Position numbers and translations under genes: made by a program. Under the pieces are notes generated by a model, which worked only from the letters and a program-made list of their open reading frames with translations, did not search any database and was not told where the DNA came from. Below are positions 37,609 to 50,575 of a stretch of DNA of 64,000 bases, in pieces (within the stretch, counting starts at the first letter, position 1; each line of letters starts with the position of its first letter). Origin of the DNA: Sphagnum magellanicum (lineage: Eukaryota; Streptophyta; Sphagnopsida; Sphagnales; Sphagnaceae); the NCBI GenBank assembly GCA_021904315.1, contig CM038917.1, positions 3,890,041 to 3,954,040 on the forward strand, in the 5' to 3' direction.

Positions 37609-40360
37609 TACCCAACCATATGGGTTGGAGGAGGGGTGGGTTTTAGGCACATGTGCCCACATGTACCATCTTCAACATATCATTCCCTTCATAGTGTAGG
37701 GTAGGGAATGTGTGTTGTTGTGACCACCATTCCATAGGTGATTGTGTTCAACTTAAAACATTGCATGTCATCACATTGAAAATGTAATGTTCAGAATGCA
37801 CTTGAATATGAGAATAAATGGGGGACTAACCTTGTATGGAAATGGTGACGTGGTGTGCATGCAATAGATTTTGCAACAAATTTTGTCAATTTCGGAAAAG
37901 ATACCACCATGCTGATTACAACTTGGTATGCCTTGTACCTAAACCCAAATGATGGATGTCGAGATTTCTTTTGCCAAGTGGCCAGGGGATATTGAGATAG
38001 GGAGCAAAAATAATTCCATTTCGGAACACATCTAAATGACAATTGGTTCAACTTGTAAGGGGAGGTTATTTTTATGAATGTTTTTGTTAAGGCCACCCGA
38101 TGAACTATCGGGTTTTGAAAGCAATAAAATAAGGGAACATAAAAAAAATCTTATTACTCTCTTTAGGTAAGCTAAAAGTTTCAACACAAAGGGAACCGTT
38201 CAATTTTAGTAAGGCAACTTCATAAATTTTTTACATAAACAAACCTAAAACAAACATGTAAGGAAGAATACTTACATATGGAAAGTCAAAATATTGCAAA
38301 CATACAAAAGAAAAAACTACACAAAGAACTTATTTACCAAAGTATGGCAAGAAAAAGTAATTTTACATCAAATTTTTTTTTCTTGTATAGTCCACAAAGG
38401 GACAAAGCTTTAAATACCTCCAAGAAAAAAAATAGAAACAATGGAATGGGCAGTTAACCTAATCCCAAAAAAATCAATTTTAAATATACACGATGTAAAT
38501 TGATAGTACAAATTGATTTTAGTAAAAAGGTTTTTGGTAGAGTAAATTTGGTAAAGGAAATTCAATAGGGAAAAATTAGTTTCAGTAAAATTTCAATAAA
38601 ATATTGGCTTTGATAAAATCTACTTTCAACATTTTTAATTGGGATTACATATTCGTAATTACATTCTTTACATTAATTTTCCATAACTATAGCCTCTATT
38701 TCCTCTACCTTTGAATCTTCTATTACAAGAACAAGACTTGGTGCAGTGGCAACATTTGATTTTGGTTGTACCGAAATCGAAATCCCTTCCTCCATATCTA
38801 TTTCAACCACCACATTTGCATGCTCATCCTTGATGGTTGTGATGGAAAACATCAAATCAACTACTCCACTAGAATATGTTTTAGTTTTTGCAGGGGTAGA
38901 GGCTAGAATAGGTAGAACCTTCGGCTTTGTCGAAAACATTTACAACACTTAAAAAATTCCTAGTACTAGAAATTACTTCAGGTTCGATAAGGTGTAATTT
39001 TGATGCAACTACCGAATCCACCTCCATCTTCCCACCTTCACTATGTTCCTCACTTTTATGCATATTGGATTCGGATGTAGATCCAAAGTGAATGTGCTTT
39101 CTACCAAAATCAAAAGGCAACATCACTAGATGTGGCATCATTTGTCAATAAATCTCCAAGCACAACTGGTACAATTCCTTGTTTTTCTAGTAAAACTAAA
39201 ATGTTTTTCGGATAATTTCATTGACTTGTTCTTTTGTAAAGCTCCCATTGTTTGGCTTGACTTTTCTTACTCTTCTTTTGATAAATCAGGAGTTCTACCT
39301 TCATAAAAGCATACTCCATTTTGAGGTTGTTGAATTCTTCCATCTAGTGGTGGTAAAGGTCTATGAGTTCCACCTTTCACCTCAATGCCTTCATCTCCTT
39401 CACTAAGGAATCCAACTCCTTTTAAATAATGCTTGAATTTTGCCGTATCTCTGAGTAAATGCAAGCTATGGTGGTTCACTTTTGTGACAAAACGGTGTTT
39501 TTTCCATGGGTACATTTTATTCAAGTGCATACAATGATTAATATGTCCTTAGATCGACTAATTCGGACTTAGATTTTTGACTAACAATTTCATTATGAAG
39601 AATAATGTGTGGTTATTTATTGATAAAAAATTCATTTGTTAGTAGTAAAAGACTTTTGAAGTTGAAAAATATGGACTGGTCATCTAACTACAACATCACA
39701 AAATGGAAAAAAAAATATTGATTCACATTCCAAATTTGTTATTGGGACTCAATATATAATGTAACCCAATATGATAAACTCATATGAGGAATCTTTTCTT
39801 TGAAAACCTTAACCATTTAATAGTTAGGGACTTTTGAATGGTTAAAATTTGACCATATTCTTATAAGTCCATAAAAGTTACTTACTTATACATCCATAAA
39901 TCCATATGAGTTACAATTTCTTTGTCCCAAAAGCATATTTTTTTAAAGTTTTAAATGGGGCCTTATTCCTTTGGACTTTGTGGGTTTTCCTTTTAAGACT
40001 TTTAAATTTTAAAATGACATTAACTATATTGAATACAAGTTTTCACATAGAGTTGGGAAGGTTTGTAGGTGATTGAACATGTGTTATTCAAATATTAGAA
40101 TAATAATAATTTTTAAAGTAACAACCATGTCCATTTGAATCATTTGAAAGAATCTTGTATGGACTTACAAGGAATGTATTTTCTATCATTATTGAGACAC
40201 TATAATGTGCATTCACCCCTCCAAATCTTGCTACAACAATCAATTTTTTTTAGTTGACTACTATAGCTCTAATTGTTACTTCTACACCATTTTGGTAGGC
40301 GACTCATTCTGGCCTTCCAGCCACTCTACCTTCCCTTTTGTCAAAATGAGTAATTTTTTG
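37609..40360. other. interior of the 35-41 kb repeat-bounded segment, no intact gene
   Basis: Only short open frames. A - strand frame at 38673-38939 is rich in Val/Glu/Ser and a second at 38881-39141 overlaps it; neither resembles a known family. At 40205-40226 CACTATAATGTGCATTCACC recalls, in loose form, the right end of the 35774-36571 element. Confidence 0.4.
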
Positions 40361-40364
40361 GTAA

Positions 40365-40765
40365 AGGTCAAGGACTCCACCACCTTCCGGTTGGCTTGCT
40401 CTTGCTCCAAAGCCTAATTGAATTCAACCTATTTCGAATTGATGGAGCCCAACATTTTATTGATTTCAGTAAGGCGTTTGTGGAAATCCGATATCTCGTT
40501 TTGGTAGTTAGAATTTTCAATTTCCAATTCCTAAACCTTCTTTTTCGTGCTTTCCAAGTTTTGTAGCTTGGTTTACAAATGTTGTATTGTAAAAGCATCT
40601 TGCTAGTTAACTTTTTATAGTTGCAACAATTAGCCTTTTAAGTCTGTTACCTCTTATAGATTTTTTTGCAATGTTTCCTTTGTAACGTCCTTTTTAGTTG
40701 TGGCCAATCAAAAAGCTATCGAAATGTTGGCCATTGTTTGGGTAAACTCTTTCGATTGAAATGAA
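40365..40765 (-). pseudogene. decayed coiled-coil ORF with Gln codons turned to stops
   Basis: One uninterrupted - strand reading frame of about 130 codons gives strong coiled-coil text (LQNLESTKKKV, ELEIENSNYQNEISDFHKRL, ALEQEQANRKVVESL) with about nine in-frame stops. Most are TAG or TAA at positions where the Gln/Glu/Lys-rich context suggests a former CAG or CAA. No frameshift was needed. The protein family is not recognised; candidates are a transposon accessory protein or a captured host fragment. Confidence 0.45.
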
Positions 40766-40879
40766 TGGTCTTCCAAAGTCTTAAAAAAAGATAAAATCAA
40801 AAAGCTATGACATTTTTGGTTTTGGTAGGTGGAAGAAATAGTTCACCCCATACCAAAAATCATGGTTGCCAAAATGGAT

Positions 40880-41277
40880 GTGATGTGGCCAATTTGTGTT
40901 AGATGTCACATTGGTGTCTGTTAGGATTAACATAAGGAAAATTTTCAATACATTCGAGCTGCCCTTGTTATGCATGGCAACCAAAAATAGCTTTGATCGC
41001 CATAGGATTGGTAACTGAAGTTAGATTCAGTCGCCACAATCAACTACCAAATTTTTTTGATACCTCATTTTCGATCGCCATAGTTGACAACCGATTTTTT
41101 ATCAGTTTGCCCAACAAATGAAAAAGGGCAGACCAAAAAATTCGGGAGTTATCTGAAATGTTTTTAATCGTTCGATCAAGAGTGGCCACCAATCCAACAA
41201 TTGAAAAAAAATTGGTCGCTACCCCAAATATTCAAACATAGCTTGAAAATTTTGGTTACTAACCTGGGCAAGCAAAA
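40880..41277. repeat. long inverted repeat, right copy
   Basis: Inverted partner of 35240-35545 (rc of GGATTAACATAAGGAAAATT, TTGTTATGCATGGCAACC and onward), continuing into the GATCAAGAGTGGCCACCAA arm. It is cut off by the CACTA-like end at 41278. The text after that element (46006: ATTCCTAAGG) may continue it. Confidence 0.6.
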
Positions 41278-42839
41278 CGCTAATAGAAAACCCCCCCTTT
41301 TGCAACTATGTTTTCAACTACAAACAAAGTCAAAAACTACACATATAGTTGTAATTTATTTTTTGCAACTAGGAAATTCTTTTGTAACTACTAACCAATA
41401 GTACAAGTTGTCGAAAATAATGTCAAAAAGTACAAGTTGAAAGTGAAATTACAGTCAAAAGTGTATGCCATGTGTCAACACCACAACAATAGTCACTATG
41501 TGCGGCTATTTGCCAATTTAGTTGAAAATTGCTCTACTAATATAATCAAGGGATGTTGTCAACTAAATTCAACTAATGGATGTACTTCATCCGTTAACTA
41601 AGCATGACATTAGCCAAAAATATAATTACAATTTCAACTAGGTTGTAACTATGTAAGTTGAACATTTCAACTATGTTATAAACATGTAAATCAAACATTT
41701 GGCTAGTGGTTTGGTGACATGTGGCACATTCACAATGTTGACATGTGACAAATCCATAAAATGTGGGGTCAATGAATAGTTAAATGACACGTGGCATGCT
41801 CACAAATTTTGGGGTCAACAAATAATTAAATGACACATGGCACATCCATATTAATAATTTAGGCCACATGGTGCATAAGCATAGGTTAGGTCTAAACCTA
41901 AGCATCTAAGTTGAACTTAAACATAGGCCATTTAATTTAGGCTTAAGTTAAGGTTAGATCTAGGCACCTATGTTAGGCCTAGACTTAAACCACATGGCAA
42001 TTAAAAAATGAAATCCTATTTCATTTGGTTTAGCCTTTAGGGTTGAACCTTTTTTATTGGCTCATCCCAAATGGCTATTAAATTTTCATGTTTATTGTGT
42101 TTTCCAACAATCCTAGTGCACTCTTTTATATAGTTTAGATTCATGGAATGGAAACTTAATAATATGGGATAAAGATTTTAGTTGTGACCTAGGGTAAACA
42201 CACCTATCACTGAACACTTAATGATATTGGATCATTATAACTTTTTTTTCCACGGTCTGTTCTTTTTGGAACTTAATTTTTTTTTGTAATCCTTCACTTG
42301 GCGTATCCAAATTTGTAAAAAATGTTACAATCTAATGGAAAATGAGCAAGATATGCCCTTTCAAAGTGAAAGGGGTTGTGCTTTGGATTTTTTCATAAAT
42401 GTTTAGTATGATTTTGAAGCTTAAGCTCTTCAATTATTGTTTTTTTAATTTTTCACTTTCAATAAATTTTATAGATTTTGAGATAGCACATTTGTAGCTT
42501 TTGAAATTGCTCAAAATGAATGAAAAATGAGCAAGATATAGTTGTTGGAAATAAAGGGGATCTAGAAACAAAATTTGAGACAAAACATTATTCTTTCTCT
42601 TCCTGTGTTCTCCGCTTTGTTCCTTTGCTTTTGAGGTTCAAACAACATTTGTAGCTTTTTGTTTTGTGTTTCCAATGACATAAAAAAACGTTCAATTTGG
42701 TGTTGAAATGAGGGAAAACTTGAAATTGTTCGATGATAAAGTACCATTTGTTGTTTACTTTAGTTGCACAAGCTAGTCTAAATTTAGTTAGGCCTAGACC
42801 TAAACTAATAATCTACCTAGCCTAGGTCTAGTTATTCAT

Positions 42840-43470
42840 CAACTATTTTTAACTATATAGTTGTATAATTAAACAATTAAACATATTATCATCATTTATT
42901 AAATAATATGGTGATTAGGTTTTTTAAATTAAAAATTAAATGTACTTATTTATTAAATAATTAATTGTCACTGAATATTTTTTAAAATTCGAAATTCATT
43001 ATAAATTTTTATTAACATTTCATAAAACAAAGAATTAACTCAAATATAAATATTCAATAATAAAATTTAGATGATATTTTAATTAGAGTAATTATTATAA
43101 TGTTGTGATAATTAATAATTGACTATAATTACAACAACGACATTAATAATAATATTGTAGCTAGTTGTTATGTTAGGCTAGTTATTTAATTATTTTTATT
43201 TGTATTTTTATCTAACTTGTTGGAATTATTAAATGACCTTGTATAATAAATATTAAATAAGAAAAATATTTTATAGTATAGTAGGGTTAAATAACAATAA
43301 TTTCTGAAATTATATGATAATTTATTAAATATCTTTACTAATTGTTCTATAAATTATTATAATTAATTCATAAATAAATAAATAAATAAATAAAATAAAT
43401 GAAATCATTATTGGATCTAATAGCAAAACTTAGAATTAAAATTAGAATTCTAAAAAATATTATTTAAATA
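42840..43470. other. AT-rich filler inside the CACTA-like element
   Basis: Very AT-rich; an (AATA)n run lies at about 43371-43398. No gene. Confidence 0.6.
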
Positions 43471-45600
43471 TCCTTACTTGATATGTTGTAAACTAAAATT
43501 GAACCTTCATGGAAATAATAAATTACACATGTATTGGACATATTCCAAAAAAATACTTAAATATCCTTACTTGATATGTTGTAAGCTAAAATTGAACTTA
43601 AATAGAAATTATAAATTATGCATATATTGAACATACACATTATTAAGTTGATTTATATTTCAGAATTTCCTTAAATTTTATTTTCAAATGAAAGTGTAAT
43701 ATTTATATGCACAAAAAAATTCATCATACATGTTATCATTCATGTATATTAAAAAAATTATGTGTACCTTAATAATTAATGAATCTTTATTGTAATTTAA
43801 AAAAATATTAAGTCATCATATGTATAAAAATGAATAAACATTAAACTTCCACAAAATTATGAATTATGTATCATTACTTGATTTGTTGTAAATTAACATT
43901 TGATTTACAAAGAAATAATAAATTACATATATTGAACTTACATTATTACAAACTCATATTTCAGATTTTCCTTAAATTTTATTTTGAAATTAAAATTTAA
44001 TATTTAGATGCATAGAAAATATTTGCATCATACATAAGCATTCATTTGCACAAATAGAATTTACATGTAGTTTAATGTTTAATGAATTTTTATTGCAATT
44101 TAAAGCAAATATTGAGATATCATGTCTATAAAAATAAATAAACATTAGAGTTACACAAAAAATATTAATTATGTATCATTATTTGATATGTTGTAAACTA
44201 AAATTTAATTTATATAAAAGTAATAATTAGGTGTATTGAACATGCACATTATTACAAATTTATATTTCAGAATTTCCTTAAATTTCCTTCAATCAAAATT
44301 TATTAGTTGTGTGCAGAAAAAAAATTTGTATCATACATAACCATTCATTTTATACAAAGATAATCTACACATAATTTAATCTATTAATGAAGGTAAATAA
44401 TTTGTTTTGTTTTATTTTATTGTGTTGAAATTTCCCAAACCAAATTACTTCATATAATGCTATTGATATTTTTGAAAACCTAACAATGAATAGGGGTGCA
44501 TTGACTTGGGTTGAAAAGTTTTACAACTACAATGCAAAGGTTATTGATTATTGAACCATTTTCTTAATAAACATTAATAAAATCATAAATAGAAAATTTA
44601 TTCGAATCCAAAGGTGTACTTGGTGTTGTTGGAAAGTAATTGCTAAGTTAGATTTAATGAAATTTATTCATAATTTTCATACTTAAGGTGTGGAAGATAT
44701 TGAATTTTGAATGAATTTTGTTGTTGAAAATTCAAACAAATTTCAACAAATTGGGTTTAGAAGGGAAAATGAGTTGAGTGTGTTCACGCTTGGGGCCAAC
44801 AACACATGTTACCTTATTTATCCATGAAGGAAGGTAGTTTGTTTTGTTTTGTCATAATGATATCTCCCAAACAACGGTGTCTTAGGTTATGTTATGGAAC
44901 TTATCATCAAAAAGTTCTCAATGAATAGAGGTGCAACGACTTATTTTAGAATGTTTGGAGCTATAGTTTGGAATCTATTGATTATTCAATCGTTTTTTCA
45001 TTGAATTTAAAAAAAAACCAAGATTGAAAACTATATTGGAATTTGGGGGCATTCTTGGTATTGTTGGAAAGCCCTCACCAAGTTTGATTTAATAAAATCG
45101 ATTTTGTAATTTTGAGATTTAAAATGGGAACAATATTATTGAATTTTGGTGGGTACGTATTGTTGGAAATTCAAACAAATTGCAAAAAGGGGTTTGGAAG
45201 GAAAATTCAATTGAATGCATTTAAACTTGGGTCAATGACATAGGGTACATTAGTGTTTAATGAATTTTTATCATATTTTAAACAAATATTAAGATATCAT
45301 GTGTATAAAAATGAATAAACATTATAGTTGCACAATATTATTAATTATGTATCATTATTTGACATGTTGTAATGATCTACATAGAAATAATAAATTACAT
45401 GTGTATTGAACATAAACATTAGTACTAACATATTTTCAAAATTTTCTTAAACTTTATTTTGAAATTAAATTTTAATATTCATATGCACAAAGAAAACCAT
45501 TCATTTATACAAATAAAATTTATATGTAATTTAATACTATCATAAATTTAAATAAATATTACAATATTATATGTATAAAATTAAAGTTACCTATTAGTTA
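43470..45600. repeat. 0.3-kb tandem repeats interrupted by a duplicated 0.43-kb block
   Basis: Units containing ACTTGATATGTTGTAAACTA, then AATAATAAATTACA, then TTTCAGAATTTCCTTAAATT start near 43470 (partial), 43560, 43868, 44178 and 45350, about 305-310 bp apart in the contiguous part. Between the last two lie two diverged direct copies (about 44388-44817 and 44818-45250) sharing AATTTGTTTTGTTTT-like text, AATGAATAG(A)GGTGCA, TTGTTGGAAAG and a final AAATTCAAACAAATT. All non-coding and inside the CACTA-like element. Confidence 0.75.
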
Positions 45601-46005
45601 TTTAACCTAGTTGGAAAAAATAGATGCAAACAAGACTATATTTCATCCATCCTCTAATACATTTTATCATCCAAAATAGTTGAACACTAATCAATGTCTT
45701 GATTCTGTGCTAACTAAAGAACCTTAAATGCCAAGAATATTTCAAAAATGACCCCTTAATTCACATTGTTTACCAACATAGTTGGAAGTTCAACTTGGAA
45801 ACATTGTCAATGTTGGGAATATTTGGCAAATGACCATGTAGTTGAAAATTGCTTTCAACTATATACCAATCTAGTAAATGAATCAACTTAAATTGATAAT
45901 TGCCATAATTTTATTTTAAAATTAAAAAAAATCCAGTTGAAACATAGTTGCAAATGTCATGTAGTTGAAAAATTTTGGTTAAAAAAGGGGAGTTTTCTAC
46001 TGGTG

Positions 46006-47349
46006 ATTCCTAAGGTTGTCACATGCAGATTATGGGGAACAAAAAAAATGTGAGGTTAACAAAGGTTGAAAAAGTTAAAGCTACTAAAACGAAATGAATT
46101 GCCGCAAAGGCTCAAGCCACATTTGTGGTGGTATAGTACCTAGGATCATTTATCCCTACCCTTCCTGATGATGTATTTCTCACCCATGTGTGGTCACGAA
46201 TGTCTGACCAAGTCGATAATGGGTCAGAGGGGCTCTTAGTGAAACTTCAAGATTGGCGCCTTGTATCTAAGGTGTGGTGTGAGTTGACAAAAATTAAAGT
46301 TGTATGGCTAACATTGATGGTATCACAATGTGATGTGGCAGCATATGCACTATCACATTGAAAGTGGGCCCATTTGACATTTGATATATGGTGGAGGTTA
46401 ATCATATGCTTGGACATTGCTATAAATGCACATGGGATGAATGATCCCCTCCACTTTAAGTCCACAAATACCTCAAAGGGGTGAGGAACCATTATGATGA
46501 CATCTTGTGGGGAAAAGGGGGTGGGTATTGTGATGGCAATGGGAAAGATTGTGAGCGTTCCATTGATAGCAAAATGGATTGTTCCACTTTGAGGGACATT
46601 ATGCAAGCTTGACACATTGCTTACATTTGATGGGGGAAATGTCTAGTTTTGCTATCATTTTGAGTTGATTTGACCATGCACTATTTTTGGATTTTTTGAC
46701 AATGTTGGCCCACAAATATAAGGATTGGTCAAATACTAATTATCTCATTAAATCATGTTGTACATACTAAGTGGCCCTAAAAAACTATGTTAGTTTGTGA
46801 TGGGGAATTGTAGCATCCCAACCTAATGATAATTAGTCAATTGGTGTTTGTCCATGATGAAAAAATGGCTTGAAAGAAAGAACTTACATAATCTCCTTGT
46901 ATTTTAAACATTTAACTTTTGGATGCAAATTTATTTCTTACGCCTAGCCAATTTTGATATAAGAATTCACATATTGTCTCCACCTCTTGATTAGTTAATT
47001 AATTTACATATGTTGCAATTCTTCTATATTAACCTCATTTGTATTGGTTTCAATTATGCAAAACTAGGAGTTCTGCAAATAGTGGGGCAAGCCTTCACTA
47101 GGAGTTTGGACATGCAAATGTTTTGTAACTAACACCATCATCATGAATAAATATATTCTCTCCACCCGCCCCCCCTTTGGTCAAATTTTGGAGCACAATA
47201 TAGTCCCATGGAATTCCTATAATTTATAAATGATCATTGGATACATGGTTATGGCAAGTTTGGTGATCCAATAATGCTATGATAACCAAGTAATGCCCTT
47301 ATTATAGGCATAAGTTTTAACCTTTTTAGTAAGTCCTCATGGATGCCAT
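46006..47349. other. intergenic DNA between CACTA remnants
   Basis: No intact gene. The longest frame (46247-46615 -, 122 codons) reads smoothly but matches no family I know, and it has no convincing neighbours or splice sites. Confidence 0.4.
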
Positions 47350-47379
47350 TTGATGTTGTAAATTCAATACTAGTCAAAA

Positions 47380-49330
47380 GGAAACATGGGATGAGAAGCT
47401 ACATAGAATAGAAGAGACTACTATTGATGAACTTGGATTGTCAAAATATAAATGCCCATGTTTCTACTATTGTGGGGGTGGGAGGCTTGTATTGAGGTTA
47501 ACGGTTAGGGCCCACTTTAGAAAATATGGACGTGATCCAAAAGTATCGAAACCCTTATTGGTACATTCCTTGATCCTTCATTAAAGAACTTATTTTTACA
47601 AATTTGCAAAATGTGTTTGGGGGGTTGTCATGATACATTAGGCCCTAGGAGTGTAGTTCAAAGTTAGTTTGATACAAGTTTGTGGATTTTGATCTTGTGC
47701 TTGTGTCATGTGTGTTTTCTTGCATGCCTTTTACACCATCCATCATACAGGGTTGATGGAGCTAAATGTGAGGCCCTAAATGAAAAGGATGCAATGGGTC
47801 ATTGCAGTATGGTTGTAAACAAAGTCCTAGGCATGGACAAAGACATTCAATTGGGCAAAATGTTGATTGACACCTTTCAAAGGTGTGATGAGTTACATGA
47901 AAATTTTGGTGGACAAGCAAGGACTATCGATGGTAGCTTGCTTGATGGTGGTGACTTTATTGATGGAAATGATAATCTAGCAATTGAATTTGACCTTGAA
48001 GGCATGGACTTGGAACATGATGATGATTATGACGAAACAATATTGTTTGATATGTTCAGGGAGGCTCAAACCCCATTGTATGAGGTTGTCCCACTAGTCA
48101 CCTCGCCACCATCCTTTTACCGCTTAATTTGTGTAGTACACATGGAATCAACAACATGTTTGTGGATGAACTCTTTTCACTATTGAGGCTTGATCTATTC
48201 CCAAGGGATAACATTTTTCCAAAGTCATTGTATGAAGTTAAATCAATAATGAAGCGGTTGGGATTGAGCTACAATTCAATTCATGCATGTTATAATGGAT
48301 GTGTTTTATTTAGGGGAGAATTGAAGGGTGCCACAACTTGCCCAAAGTGCAATAGGTCAAGGTTTGTTGAAGGGTTAGATATTGTTCCATGTAAAATGCT
48401 TCATCATTTCCCATTGATCCCAAGATTGAAACATATGTATAAATGTCAAGCCTTGGTAGATTTGATGACTTGGCACAATGCAAACAAGAGCAATGATGGA
48501 TTGGTTTGCTTAGTTGTGATTCAAAAGCTTGGAAACACATTGACATGACCTAGCCTGATTTTGTAGCGGATCCTTGCAACATTAGATTGGGTCTAGCCCT
48601 TGATGGGGTAAATCCATATGTTGACTTGTCTACAAATTATTCTACATGGCTAGTACTACTCTTCAACTACATTTTACCTCCTTGGTTGACAACAAAGAGA
48701 TTTTTTGTGATGTTAATCTTGCTTATATTGGGGAAGGAATCTATAAAAAACAAGAACATAGATGTGTATCTACAACCATTAGTTGAGGAGTTAGAAGAGT
48801 TATGGAAAGAGATGAAGGCCTATGATGTGACAAGGCCAAAAAGATTGTCTAAATTTATGTTGAGGGCCATTTGGATGTGGAGCTTGCATGATTATCTTAT
48901 GTATGGCTTGTTTGCTAGCTACCAAACAAAGGGCTATTTGGCATGCCCTTTATGTTCCCAAAAGTGGATACTAAATGTTCCTTACACTTGAAAAAAAAAA
49001 AGTATCTTGGACACTTGCATTCCTTGCTAGAGGCCATCCATATAGAAGAGATCCTAATGCATTCAATGGACAAGTGGAATTCAGGTTTGCACCACCTAGG
49101 GTTTCTATTGCTGATTTTTTACAAACGACTAAAGAACATGAAACATGGTTGGCAAGAAGAACCCATGCATTAGAGGATAGGGAAGACCATGTCCATACAC
49201 ATGGTGTGAAAAAGAAAAGCCTTTTCTTTTGCTTGCCCTATTGGCAAGTTTGATATTCTTCCCCTAATTGATTTTACAATATCACGTGGACATGAAAAAG
49301 GCACATGTTCGATCTATAGTTTGATCTATC
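47380..49330 (+). pseudogene. broken CACTA (tnp2 family) transposase
   Basis: Transposases of this family cut CACTA/En-Spm elements at their ends. Visible in order: a KYKCPCFYYCGGGRL / RAHFRKYGRDP motif (about 47430-47550), an acidic linker ending in EAQTPLYE (48065-48084), then typical tnp2 text: FPKSLYEVKSIMKRLGL, IHACYNGCVLFRGE, CPKCNRSRF, FPLIPRLKHMYKC, RLGLALDGVNPY, STNYSTWLV, NIDVYLQPLVEELEELWK, TKGYLACPLC, GHPYRRDPNAFNGQVEFR. It is dead: about one base is missing near 48085, the frame shifts again near 48510 with a TAG following, another shift lies at the A run near 48990, and a stop follows FFCLPYW at about 49245. The C-terminal half is absent or unrecognisable. Confidence 0.85.
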
Positions 49331-49730
49331 CATGCCTATTATATTTTAGATTGAATCAATGGACAATTATGTATTGTATTCAAAATCTATTACTATTCTT
49401 GTACCTCTATTGACAATTGTGCATTTGTTTGGTGATCTTTTGTTGTTTATTCTTGTGATTACAACTCTGATGTGATTTGAGTTTACTCATGTTGTTGCAA
49501 CTCTGATGTTGACTCAATTTGATCCTCTTGTACTTCTTGAGTTTTGTGTTCCTTAATTTGTATTTGTTTTCCTATTTTTGTGGCTGCAAACGCATATTCA
49601 TGGGAACTAACCTTTTATAAACAAATTTTAATGGTTTTAAAGTCTATTTTGATGCATATTTCATACCACCAACCTCCTTTTGGGAATTATCCCTTCTTCT
49701 TTTAAGGCTTGTTGGTTCCTCCTTTTATGT
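49331..49730. other. AT-rich spacer
   Basis: No frame or repeat of note between the tnp2 relic and the Q/K-rich relic. Confidence 0.4.
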
Positions 49731-49732
49731 TC

Positions 49733-50575
49733 TTATCCTTGATGGTCTTGCACCATCATAACCTTGATTATGTTCTGCTTCGAATCTAATTTCCAGTTTT
49801 TCAAAAATTCAACCATAATGTTATGATGGGGAGTCTTCCATTCAACCTCAAACAAACCTACCAAACTAATTATATTGGCCCATATTCTCTCCTCCTCTCC
49901 AAAACTTGTCCAAAGCATAATATTCTTCAAATTTTTATTATTATAATTATGCTTTGTAAGAATAAAAATGTACCTAACCTCATCATCCTATTGAGTTTGA
50001 ACTTTCTTCCTTTACAAATTAATAACCATTGCTTGTTGATTTCTTTTTTTGCTACGTTTCTTGTTTGGAATGTGGGCCTTTTTTGGAGTTCGCTCCTGTG
50101 TAGGCTCCTTTTGTTGTGATGGTCTTTCTTGATGTTGCTACAATTTGTCCCTTTGCTACTCTTCTTCAAAGTTAGAAATGGAAATTGGAGCAACCTACTC
50201 ACTTGTACTTGCTTCTTTTCTAGGCTTTCTAAAATTGTTCCTTGTCAAAGTTTCTTGACAATTTTTGTCATTCTTTCTAATTGCTTCAAAATATTTTTCA
50301 AACTTAGACAATGAAAAAGATATTTGACAAGAAGAATAATAAATAGGAGATGGAAATAGCGGATCTCTTTCTGGAGACCTAGACTGCAAAGGAAATTTTT
50401 TGGTAAATTTTTGTTGTTTTTTCTATCTTGTTTTTCTTCTCTCAACTTTTGTAATCTCTTTCTAGATTGTCTTTGCAACTTCTTAACAAAATTTCTTTTG
50501 CACTCATTTTGGAGACAGAAAATGATAAAAATTTGTTTGTAAAAAAAAAACTGAACTTGCCTATTATTTACCAAT
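49733..50575 (-). pseudogene. decayed Q/K-rich ORF downstream of gypsy pol
   Basis: From 50389 leftwards one - strand frame stays readable to 49733: SPERDPLFPSP, KFEKYFEAIRKNDKN, then a Gln/Lys/Arg-rich stretch (QRDKL, QHQERPSQQKEPTQERTPKK), then a hydrophobic/Trp-containing end (GEEERIWANIISLVGLFEVE). Interruptions are TAG or TAA in places that look like Gln. The adjoining KKLQRQSRKRLQKLREEKQ text at 50450-50530 is one frame over. It follows pol on the same strand, so it may be an extra ORF of the gypsy element. Family unknown. Confidence 0.4.

Larger units (their letters stand above)
41278..46005. mobile_element. CACTA-like element without transposase
   Basis: The left terminus CGCTAATAGAAAACCCCCCC faces an inverted right terminus whose complement reads CACCAGTAGAAAACTCCCC. 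Both ends carry dense subterminal motifs based on CAACTA/TAGTTG (for example 41300-41700 and 45770-45980), a hallmark of CACTA elements. The 4.7-kb interior is very AT-rich, holds a nested repeat array and has no transposase frame, so it could only move in trans. The 3-bp flanks (AAA and ATT) do not match, which weakens the exact boundary or implies later change. Confidence 0.6.

Noticed and set aside
46247..46615. 122-codon - strand ORF as a gene
   Set aside because: No recognisable motif, no splice partners and no composition change; kept only as intergenic text.
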